Shown one piece after another: positions 1-5,408 of a stretch of DNA of 5,408 bases. A program made the position numbers and the translations under genes. The DNA is taken from positions 1-5,408 of the forward strand of contig CAZMZP010000047.1 in NCBI GenBank assembly GCA_964570935.1. The letters run 5' to 3'. Every line of letters starts with the position of its first letter. Within the stretch, counting starts at the first letter, position 1. Below the pieces are notes generated by a model. That model had not been told where the DNA came from and searched no databases. It was given only the letters and a program-made list of their open reading frames with translations. This DNA is from JAFGJU01 sp964570935 (GTDB taxonomy: Bacteria; Eisenbacteria; RBG-16-71-46; JAFGJU01).

Positions 1-12
1 AAAGGGTCTCGG

Positions 13-19
13 GGAGGTG
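13..19 (+). promoter_or_regulatory. Shine-Dalgarno site of the DUF362 gene
   Basis: GGAGGTG lies 7 nt before the ATG at 27, a strong match to the 16S anti-Shine-Dalgarno at normal spacing. It fixes the start of the 728-residue protein at 27 rather than at the internal ATGs at 216 or 318. A TAG at 24-26 directly abuts the ATG (TAGATG), and its frame is open back to the window edge. An upstream gene could therefore end here and be translationally coupled, but 24 nt is too little to call it. Confidence 0.8.
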
Positions 20-26
20 TGCATAG

Positions 27-2213
27 ATGCCGCACGACATTCAGCATAACGGCCCACCGGCGCCGTCCACACGCCACAGCCCGAAAGCCTCGTGGTTTTC
101 TTCAAGGTCTCTGACGGCCTACTGGCTCCTGGCGGGCGTGCTTTCCGTGTGCTGGCTCGTCATTCGAAGCGGGACTAAGCCCAGCCGACTTACGTATCCG
201 TGCCAGCGCGCGGCCATGTCAACCGTGGCCGTCACCTTTGGCGTGCCGCTGGCGATTCCGCTGTTCTCTCCGGTTCACCGGCTGCTCGCCCTGAGGCGCC
301 GCCTCTCGGGAGCACTGATGTGTCTCTTGATACCCCTCGCGCTCCTGGCAACAGTCGGCTTCTGGGCACACACCGGCCGCGCTGAGCGATACACGAACAA
401 CCCTCACGCTCCAAGACTGCCGCGCGCTCTCACGTCGGCGTTGTCCCAACAGTTCAGCTCCGCCGGCGTCCCGATGTTCGCTTCTTCGCTGTCTTCGTCG
501 CTCGCGCAGTCTTCGATTGCTTCCCTCGGCCCAACCTTGCCGGCGGCGGTGCTGGCCGCGCTTGAGGACTACCGCACGACGGTGTTCCACGTGAGCGACT
601 GCCCCGAGGACCCAGTGGGCGAGCGGTTCATGGGGCTGGACAACCTGCTGGCACTGATGGGGCGGAAGGGTCTCAAGTTCTACAAGTCCGCCACGCAGTC
701 ACTTGTCGCCGGCCCCGACGGCATCATTGCGACCGACGACGTCGTCATAATCAAGATCAACTATCAGTGGCCCGAGCGCGGCGGCACTAACGTCGACCTC
801 CTGCGAGGCCTCATCCGTCGGATACTGGACCACCCTGACTCGTTCGCCGGAGAGATCGTCGTCTGCGAGAACGCGCAGTTCAACTCTACCGGCAATTTCG
901 ACCGCTCCCTCAACAATGCCCAGGACCACGCCCTCTCCCCGCGCGACGTAGTGACGACCTTCCAACAGGCGGGCGCCAACGTGTCCACGTACGACTGGAC
1001 CCTGCTCAGGTACACGTCCGCGGACGAATACTCGGAGGGGGACACGCTCGACGGATACGTGGTTCTGCCTTACAACACCGCGGTAACCGGAAGCCCGTCC
1101 TACCCCAAATTCAAGACCGCGGCCGGGACGCGCGTCAGCCTGAAACACGGAATCTGGGACCCGGGCTCCGGCACTTACAGCCGTGAGTACCTCAAGTTCA
1201 TAAACGTGCCGGTGCTCAAGTCGCACCACGCCGTGTACGGCGCCACCGCGTGCGTGAAGCATTACATGGGCGTCGTGACGCGCGAGCTCAGCACGAATTC
1301 GCACGCGGCCATCTGGTACGGCATCCTCGGCGCGCTCATCGGCGAGATAGGGCCGGCGGACCTGAACATCGTTGACGCCATTTGGGTGAACGCGGACCCT
1401 TACAGCGGCCCGGAGACCAGCTACGACGGCGCCACCAGGAGGAACGAGCTCGCGGCGGGCGTGGACCCAGTCGCCCTGGACGTGTGGGCGGTGAAGCACA
1501 TACTCGACAACGCCTTCATCCAGAACGGCTACCTGCCGCCGTGGCCCTTGCCCGACGCCGACGCGGACAACGCGAACAGCCATTTCAGGAAGTACCTGGA
1601 CAATTCGATGCAGCAGATTCTGGCAGCCGGCCACGTCGTCACGAACGACCAGACCAAGATTGACGCCGTAAACGGGAACGGCGGCGCCGGTGACTTTGAT
1701 TTCGACGGTGACGTGGATTCGGCCGACCTGTCCGCGTTCACGCAGTGCTTCACGGGTCCGGGCGGCGGTCCGCTGGCGGGCCAGTGTTACGCCGGAGACT
1801 TCGACGCCGACTCCGACGTGGACTGCGCCGATTGGGCGAGTTTCCGGTTCGTGTGGACCGGGCCTGGTGACCCGCCCGACATGCCCGGATGCGCCAACGT
1901 GGGCGTTGAAGACCCGGGTGCGACCGCGGCTCCCGGAGTCACGACTCTGTCGCAGGCCTTCCCCAACCCGGTCAACGGGGACGTCACAATACGCTACCGC
2001 ATCGGCACGCCGGGCAGCGCCGTCCTAAGAATCGTGGACCCTGGCGGCCGCGTCGTCAGGACCTTGTTCGACGGCAGCAGGGAATCGGGCGAATACTCGG
2101 CCATGTGGGACAGAAAGAACGACTCTGGCGCGGTAGTGGCGAGCGGCGTGTACTTCTACCAGCTGGAGGCCGCGGGCGCGAGCAGGGTGAGGAAGATCGT
2201 CGTGGTCCAGTAG
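27..2213 (+). CDS. DUF362 domain protein with N-terminal membrane segments, calcium-loop repeats and C-terminal sorting domain
   Basis: The biochemical role is unknown. DUF362 is an uncharacterised family, sometimes fused to ferredoxin domains, but no 4Fe-4S cysteine cluster is visible here. Seen in order: hydrophobic segments at about 29-46, 64-80 and 95-113, with a KPSRLTYPCQ motif (51-60) between the first two; then DUF362 at about 235-530. Hallmarks of that domain are VVIIKIN (239-245), NVPVLKSHHAVYGATACVKH (393-412) followed by YMG, a NIVDAIWVN stretch and AGVDPVALD. Two Asp-rich loops follow, D556-x-D558-x-D560-G and D591-x-D593-x-D595, like dockerin or EF-hand calcium sites. The last 88 residues (641-728) form a FlgD-like/type IX secretion C-terminal domain: NP near its start, GRVVRTL, GEYSAMWD, then SGVYFYQL and a basic end (VRKIVVVQ). 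The protein is therefore probably membrane-anchored or exported with its bulk outside the cytoplasm (inference). The start is set by the Shine-Dalgarno at 13-19. It is convergent with the ATP-grasp gene. The DUF362 call is firm; cellular role and final location are open. Confidence 0.88.
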   Translation: MPHDIQHNGPPAPSTRHSPKASWFSSRSLTAYWLLAGVLSVCWLVIRSGTKPSRLTYPCQRAAMSTVAVTFGVPLAIPLFSPVHRLLALRRRLSGALMCLLIPLALLATVGFWAHTGRAERYTNNPHAPRLPRALTSALSQQFSSAGVPMFASSLSSSLAQSSIASLGPTLPAAVLAALEDYRTTVFHVSDCPEDPVGERFMGLDNLLALMGRKGLKFYKSATQSLVAGPDGIIATDDVVIIKINYQWPERGGTNVDLLRGLIRRILDHPDSFAGEIVVCENAQFNSTGNFDRSLNNAQDHALSPRDVVTTFQQAGANVSTYDWTLLRYTSADEYSEGDTLDGYVVLPYNTAVTGSPSYPKFKTAAGTRVSLKHGIWDPGSGTYSREYLKFINVPVLKSHHAVYGATACVKHYMGVVTRELSTNSHAAIWYGILGALIGEIGPADLNIVDAIWVNADPYSGPETSYDGATRRNELAAGVDPVALDVWAVKHILDNAFIQNGYLPPWPLPDADADNANSHFRKYLDNSMQQILAAGHVVTNDQTKIDAVNGNGGAGDFDFDGDVDSADLSAFTQCFTGPGGGPLAGQCYAGDFDADSDVDCADWASFRFVWTGPGDPPDMPGCANVGVEDPGATAAPGVTTLSQAFPNPVNGDVTIRYRIGTPGSAVLRIVDPGGRVVRTLFDGSRESGEYSAMWDRKNDSGAVVASGVYFYQLEAAGASRVRKIVVVQ
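1686..1874 (+). repeat. in-gene tandem repeat encoding two calcium-binding loops (35-codon unit)
   Basis: Two copies in register, 105 nt apart (starting at 1686 and 1791), encode AGDFDFDGDVDSADLSAF and AGDFDADSDVDCADWASF. Each continues in step to a TGPG turn (residues 576-579 and 611-614). Asp at loop positions 1, 3, 5, 9 and 12 is kept in both copies (556/558/560/564/567 and 591/593/595/599/602), fitting calcium coordination. Gly after the third Asp is kept only in copy 1 (G561), with Ser (S596) in copy 2. Cysteines at 574, 587 and 600 could form disulfides in an exported protein. This pattern resembles dockerin type I or planctomycete-style EF-hand repeats. Whether a cohesin partner exists cannot be judged from the window. 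Confidence 0.75.
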
Positions 2214-2264
2214 GGCCCGCCCAAGGGCCTGCAGGCCGCAAGACTCTCCGCGGCTTGTATTCGA

Positions 2265-2289
2265 GCGCCGGCGGTGTGTCCCGCGGCGC
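2265..2289. terminator. possible hairpin between convergent genes
   Basis: The 81-nt gap between the convergent stops contains GCGCCG-g-CGG, then a TGTGTC loop, then CCG-CGGCGC. This gives a nine-pair stem with one bulged G. It sits where a shared terminator would be expected, 52 nt past the + strand stop and just after the - strand stop at 2295. A perfect 12-nt palindrome, GGCCTGCAGGCC, lies at 2226-2237. No run of T follows on either strand, so an intrinsic terminator is only weakly supported. Hairpins this size also arise by chance in GC-rich DNA. Confidence 0.25.
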
Positions 2290-2294
2290 CCAGC

Positions 2295-3302
2295 TCAGCT
2301 GTACCGGAGCAGGGCCAGGCTGAGGATGCGCCCTATCAAGTCCTCGTAACCGACGCCGGCCTTCTTCGCGGCCTCAGCCACGTCCTCTTCCCTGGCCAGG
2401 TCCGGATTCGGGTTCGCCTCCAGGATCACCAGCCTGTTGTCCGGTGTGAGGCGCAGGTCGATCCGGCCGTAATCGTGGATCTGCAGCACGTTGAAGACTC
2501 TCTTGCAGGTCCGACCCACGCTCTCGACGACGTCGGGCTTGAGCTCCGCGAAACCAAACCGGATGTTGTGCTTCTCACGGTACTGCTGGTTCCACTTGAC
2601 GCGATAGGTCGCAAGGTGCGGCCCGCTGTCCGTGTCCGACTCGAAACAACATTCACGGATCGGGAACACAGTCAGCTTCTTGTTCCCCACGACCGTGACG
2701 TAGAGCTCTCTCCCCTCGACGTATTCTTCCGCGATGGCGTCCTGCTGCCATCGTCCGTGCACGAACGCTGCGCGCTCCTCGAGCGCCTTCTCGTCCGCCA
2801 CGATGGACGCGTTGGAGATGCCCTCGGAGCTGTCCTCGAAAGCCGGCTTGACGACCAGCGGATAGTGAATCGACTTGGGAACGTGCGCCTTCTTGCCCAC
2901 GGGTAGAGGCACGAAACCCGGGACGCGCACTTTATGAAGGCTCAGCAGCTGCTTGCACAGGAGCTTGTCCCTGCACAGCATCAGCCCCGTCGAGCCGCTG
3001 CCAGTGAACGGGACCTTGAACATCTCCAGGACGCCGGCGACGTTCTTGTCCAGCTTGCGGTCCCCGGCGAACTGCTCCGTGAGGTTGAAGACTATGTCGG
3101 GCCTGTTCTCGGTGAGAGCGTTCGCGATGGCCGCGATGTCGTGCCCCGCCCCGAGCACGCACACGTTGTGCCCGAGCGCCCGCAGCGCTCCGACGACGTG
3201 GTACTCCGTCATCGCGGTCTCGGCCGTGCGTTCGAGCAGCTGGTCGTCCGCCGGGATGACGGCCTTGTCCACCAGTGCCGTGACGTTCAATCGGCCGGCC
3301 AT
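2295..3302 (-). CDS. D-Ala-D-Ala-ligase-like ATP-grasp carboxylate-amine ligase
   Basis: Predicted to use ATP to activate a carboxylate as an acylphosphate and join it to an amine, as D-alanine-D-alanine ligase does; the substrate is unknown. Visible: an N-terminal pre-ATP-grasp domain (about 1-100) with MTEYHVVGALRALGHNV and DIVFNLTEQFAGD; then PFTGSGSTGLMLCRDK (K113); VVKPAFEDSSEGIS (ATP-binding K152 and the glycine/serine loop); AEEYVEGRELYV (E192/E193, adenine-contacting region); and RIDLRLT with LEANPNPDLARE (D282, E295, N297, the Mg ligands). All key ATP-grasp positions are present and the 335-residue length is normal. No signal peptide or membrane segment, so cytoplasmic. It is unlikely to be the housekeeping Ddl: the N-terminal half lacks the usual Ddl GGxSxEHxVS motif and the protein fits a distinct Ddl-like family. 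The ATG overlaps the peptidase stop (TAATG) and has AAGGA 8 nt upstream. The coupling implies joint function with that peptidase. Confidence 0.9.
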   Translation of the reverse strand: MAGRLNVTALVDKAVIPADDQLLERTAETAMTEYHVVGALRALGHNVCVLGAGHDIAAIANALTENRPDIVFNLTEQFAGDRKLDKNVAGVLEMFKVPFTGSGSTGLMLCRDKLLCKQLLSLHKVRVPGFVPLPVGKKAHVPKSIHYPLVVKPAFEDSSEGISNASIVADEKALEERAAFVHGRWQQDAIAEEYVEGRELYVTVVGNKKLTVFPIRECCFESDTDSGPHLATYRVKWNQQYREKHNIRFGFAELKPDVVESVGRTCKRVFNVLQIHDYGRIDLRLTPDNRLVILEANPNPDLAREEDVAEAAKKAGVGYEDLIGRILSLALLRYS

Positions 3303-4363
3303 TACGGCTGTCCTTTCGGGGCCACTCTGAGGGTCTTGCCTGCGATGGCGGTCAGCAGAGCAGTCACCGCTATGATGACCTCGGCGTCGTCAGCCGCGTA
3401 GAGGTCGAGCGCGTCACAACGTTGAATGCACTTGTTGACCAGCTCGTCGATGTCGTACTTGCGGTGCCCGGTCCATCTGGTGACGCTGTTTATGATCTTG
3501 CGCCGGTACTGCCGCAGCAGTTTCGAGGCCTTCATCTTTGCGGCAACTCCCGGCCTCGGGCTGAAGAGCGCCTTCAGGCTGTCGTCGTAGAATCCGTGAA
3601 AGTCGCTGCCGAGGTCCCGGCGCTTGCGTTCGTAGTGGGCCGCGAGCGTCGAGGTCATTCGAGACGCCGACCAGGGCGGGTTCTGCGGAATCTTGACCAC
3701 CGGGGGCTTGTCGTGGACCTGTCCCATGAGGTGGTCCACATACTGGAGTTTCTTCATGACGGGCCAGTCGCGATATTCCTCCTGCCATTTGCCTCCCGGC
3801 GCGAACCAGACCGCGAAGGTCTCGGCGAAATCCTCGTCCGGGTGAGCCTGGGCGTAGCTATCTTCCAGATGGACGACGAAGCGGCGGGAGTACGGCTGGT
3901 ATGAATAAGAGTCGGAGTACCTGGTCGAGAAGGGCCCGAAAAGCTCGCGCCACCGCGTCCTCTTGTAGAGCTGGTAGGCGTAGTTGAGGGCGTGTCCGCA
4001 TTCGTGGCGGAGCAGGTTCATGAAGGATTCGTCGGTCCCGCCCTCGACCTCCAGCATCAGCTTCTGCTCGAGGCTCTTCAGTCGCGGGTGAGCCAGGCAG
4101 AAGGGAATCCCGATGATCGGGTCCTTGTCGGGGCAGAGCCACTCGTCGGCCAGATAGCACGGGGGGTGGAACCGGATGCCCTTGGCGTCCAGCTCTTCGT
4201 ACAGCTTATGAACAAGCGGCTCGAGGGCGGAACCGGCAATCTGCACGCCGAGGTCCCGGACCCGCATCTGAAGAAGCTCGTCGTCAGCGAGCTCCTGCCA
4301 GTCCTTCACCTTCAGGACCTGCCGGACTTGTCTATCTCTCTTGCGGCGCATCGGACAGGCCAT
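3302..4363 (-). CDS. putative zinc-dependent metallopeptidase (zincin-like, HExxH)
   Basis: Predicted cytoplasmic zinc peptidase; substrate unknown. Residues numbered from the ATG at 4363. H120-E121-C122-G123-H124 is a classic HExxH zinc site in LLRHECGHALNYAYQLY. E177 in HPDEDFAETFAVWF, 53 residues later, is the likely third ligand (an ExxxE arrangement resembling gluzincin ExxxD). The conserved-looking blocks LADDELLQMRVRDLGVQI, HPRLKSLEQKLMLEVEGG, RRFVVHLEDSYAQ and WPVMKKLQYVDHLMG match my recollection of the 'putative zinc-binding metallopeptidase' family found beside Ddl-like ATP-grasp genes. The C-terminal third (about 235-353) is basic and helical, with YRRKIINSVTRWTGHRKYDI. No signal peptide. 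Start choice: AAGGAG touches the ATG at 4363, leaving no spacing, so the ATG at 4351 (12 nt away, protein beginning MRRKRDRQ) may be the real start. The frame is open back to the kinase TGA but contains no other usual start codon. Stop overlaps the ligase ATG. Confidence 0.85.
   Translation of the reverse strand: MACPMRRKRDRQVRQVLKVKDWQELADDELLQMRVRDLGVQIAGSALEPLVHKLYEELDAKGIRFHPPCYLADEWLCPDKDPIIGIPFCLAHPRLKSLEQKLMLEVEGGTDESFMNLLRHECGHALNYAYQLYKRTRWRELFGPFSTRYSDSYSYQPYSRRFVVHLEDSYAQAHPDEDFAETFAVWFAPGGKWQEEYRDWPVMKKLQYVDHLMGQVHDKPPVVKIPQNPPWSASRMTSTLAAHYERKRRDLGSDFHGFYDDSLKALFSPRPGVAAKMKASKLLRQYRRKIINSVTRWTGHRKYDIDELVNKCIQRCDALDLYAADDAEVIIAVTALLTAIAGKTLRVAPKGQP
3311..3315 (-). promoter_or_regulatory. 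Shine-Dalgarno of the ATP-grasp gene, inside the upstream gene
   Basis: On the - strand AAGGA lies 8 nt before the ATG at 3302, within the last codons of the metallopeptidase gene. The peptidase TAA (3304-3302) shares one base with this ATG. This arrangement is typical of translational coupling and supports the chosen start and a single bicistronic message. Confidence 0.7.
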
Positions 4364-4369
4364 CTCCTT
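4364..4369 (-). promoter_or_regulatory. Shine-Dalgarno of the metallopeptidase gene
   Basis: AAGGAG on the - strand directly precedes the ATG at 4363 (zero spacing) and lies 12 nt before the ATG at 4351. Zero spacing cannot serve the first ATG, so this site favours the second. No other Shine-Dalgarno-like sequence and no convincing -35/-10 pair was found in the 97-nt gap (4364-4462). A lone TATAGC just upstream is too close to the start codon and has no -35 partner. Confidence 0.55.
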
Positions 4370-4462
4370 GAGCGTGCTATAGTCACATTCGGCGAGCTGC
4401 CCGCAGGCGGCGTCCGCTTGCGTACCGCCCGGTGCGTTCTCTTGCGGCGCCGGCCCAGGGCG

Positions 4463-5408
4463 TCAGTTCATCGGCAGCGCAAACGTGACGGTCGTCCCGC
4501 GGCCGACCTCGGACTCTATGTCTAACCTGAACGCGTCGTCGTACATGCGTTTCAGCCGCTGCTGAATCCCGAAGAGGCCCAGGCCGAAGGGGACTCTCGA
4601 CTGGTCGAACCCGCGGCCGTCGTCGGCCACACTGAGCATGACGTTCCTGCCCTGCCGCCACAGCTTTATCTTCACGCTGACCGGCCCTTCAGCGCCTCCG
4701 TGCTTGATCGAGTTCTCGACGACGGGTTCGAGCAGAAGCCCCGGAACCCGCGCGTCCAAAAGCTCGTCCGGACATTCAATCGCGTAGCGGAGCTTGTCAC
4801 CCAAACGCTGGCCCTCGAGCTCGAAGTAGTCCTTGATGAGACCCAGCTCCTCCTCGACCGACACCAGACTCTCGTCCGTCACGGACACAGCCTGGCGGTA
4901 GAGGTTCGACAGCTTGGCTATGTTCCGCTCGGCCAGCTTCGGGTCGGAGCGGACGGCGCCTGCCAGCGAGTCCAGGGCGTTCAACACGAAGTGCGGGTCG
5001 AGCCTCGTCCGCACGCTGTTCATCCTGGCCTCGATGTCGCAGCGCTTGAGGATGCGGCTCTCGATCTCCTCTTCCTTGAGGCCGGAGAGCTTCCTGGAGA
5101 AGCTGTCTCTCAAGTGCTCGTTGGCGATCGCCAGAAGAGAGAGGCCGAGCGAGGCGACAAACGTGAAGGCCGTGATCTTCGGCCCCGCGTACAGCCTCTT
5201 GTGGATGATGAGACTCGCGGTCTGCGTGCCCAGGCCCGTCCCTACTATGATGAGCAAGGCGAACAGGAGGTAGAAGTACCCCCTGCGCAGCCCGGCGATG
5301 TAGTTGTACGCTGAACCTACGATGATGCCTATCCAGAACGCGCAGGCGAACGTGTAGGTGAGCGCGTACATGTAGCTCGGGACGCTGAAGTTGCCCCTGG
5401 CCAGCGAC
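4463..5408 (-). CDS. LytS/YehU-type membrane sensor histidine kinase, 5' end outside the window
   Basis: Sensor kinase that should autophosphorylate on His and pass phosphate to a response regulator, usually of LytTR type. Residues numbered from the ATG at 5371. Hydrophobic segments at about 2-24, 30-56 and 64-83; a linker helix (about 84-118); a His_kinase domain with RTRLDPHFVLNALDSL (H127 phosphoacceptor); VEEELGLIKDYFELEGQRLGD; the N-box LLLEPVVENSIKHGG (E219, N220, H224); G1 DDGRG (250-254); G2 GLGLFGIQQRL (263 on); G3 GRGTTVTFALP near the end. The catalytic half is complete and ends normally at MN. The frame stays open from 5371 to the window edge with no stop, and the ATG at 5371 lacks a Shine-Dalgarno. 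Because the family usually carries four or more membrane segments, I treat the gene as 5'-partial; if not, it starts at 5371 (302 residues). No response regulator is in the window. The metallopeptidase gene follows 97 nt downstream on the same strand. Confidence 0.87.
   Translation of the reverse strand, partial: SLARGNFSVPSYMYALTYTFACAFWIGIIVGSAYNYIAGLRRGYFYLLFALLIIVGTGLGTQTASLIIHKRLYAGPKITAFTFVASLGLSLLAIANEHLRDSFSRKLSGLKEEEIESRILKRCDIEARMNSVRTRLDPHFVLNALDSLAGAVRSDPKLAERNIAKLSNLYRQAVSVTDESLVSVEEELGLIKDYFELEGQRLGDKLRYAIECPDELLDARVPGLLLEPVVENSIKHGGAEGPVSVKIKLWRQGRNVMLSVADDGRGFDQSRVPFGLGLFGIQQRLKRMYDDAFRLDIESEVGRGTTVTFALPMN

Noticed and set aside
3..26. End of an upstream + strand gene stopping at TAG 24-26
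   Set aside because: Only seven codons are visible, too few to support a gene, although the TAGATG junction is suggestive.
699..1634. Long antisense open frame (311 codons) opposite the DUF362 domain
   Set aside because: Its translation is rich in Val, Arg and Gly with no recognisable motif. It lies wholly opposite a well-supported domain and is what GC-rich coding DNA gives on the opposite strand.
2226..2237. Perfect palindrome GGCCTGCAGGCC as an operator or terminator
   Set aside because: It has no loop and no T-run, lies just after a stop codon in a convergent gap, and short GC palindromes are frequent in such DNA.
2274..2906. Open frame of 210 codons on the + strand opposite the ATP-grasp gene
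   Set aside because: No family motifs and biased composition; the opposite strand carries intact ATP-grasp active-site motifs.
4370..4400. Promoter for the peptidase gene based on a TATAGC element
   Set aside because: No -35-like hexamer at 16-18 nt, and transcription starting from it would leave almost no leader before the Shine-Dalgarno.
4463..4465. Selenocysteine or programmed readthrough at the kinase TGA
   Set aside because: The kinase ends normally just after its G3 box, and no convincing selenocysteine-insertion hairpin was seen after the TGA.
3992..4525. Open frame of 177 codons on the + strand across the kinase-peptidase gap
   Set aside because: It spans two well-supported - strand genes and the gap, shows no motif, and its start lies opposite the HExxH region of the peptidase.
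4700..5314. Open frame of 204 codons on the + strand opposite the kinase
   Set aside because: Shadow of the histidine kinase; no domain signature and an Arg/Val/Glu-rich composition.

Overview
The window holds four genes. One is on the + strand (27-2213) and three are on the - strand: 5408→4463, which runs off the window edge, then 4363→3302 and 3302→2295. The DNA is GC-rich by eye and tightly packed with genes. No RNA gene, insertion sequence, CRISPR array or replication origin was seen. The large protein at 27-2213 ends in a C-terminal sorting/FlgD-like domain of the kind common in the Fibrobacteres-Chlorobi-Bacteroidetes (FCB) superphylum and related candidate phyla. It also carries paired aspartate-rich calcium loops (dockerin/EF-hand style) of a type frequent in Planctomycetes and uncultured phyla. 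The best guess is therefore an uncultured FCB-like or neighbouring lineage, probably from a metagenome; this is inference from domain style only.

Region 1 (1-2213): a good Shine-Dalgarno leads into a 728-residue protein. It has three hydrophobic N-terminal segments, a DUF362 domain, two calcium-loop repeats 35 residues apart and a C-terminal beta-sandwich sorting domain. It looks like an exported or surface-exposed DUF362 protein of unknown biochemical role.

Region 2 (2214-2294): a short convergent intergenic gap with a GC-rich hairpin but no clear U-tract.

Region 3 (2295-4363, - strand): a translationally coupled pair (stop and start overlap as TAATG). The upstream gene encodes a cytoplasmic zincin-type metallopeptidase (HECGH plus a downstream EDFAE). 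The downstream gene encodes a D-Ala-D-Ala-ligase-like ATP-grasp enzyme with an intact ATP/Mg site. One enzyme is predicted to make a carboxylate-amine (peptide-like) bond and the other to hydrolyse one. They probably act on the same unidentified molecule. This pair is the most promising little-described system in the window.

Region 4 (4463-5408, - strand): a LytS/YehU-type membrane sensor histidine kinase. Its 5' end is outside the window. It lies 97 nt upstream of the peptidase on the same strand with no response regulator in between, so it may be co-transcribed with the pair or may control it; neither is shown by the sequence.
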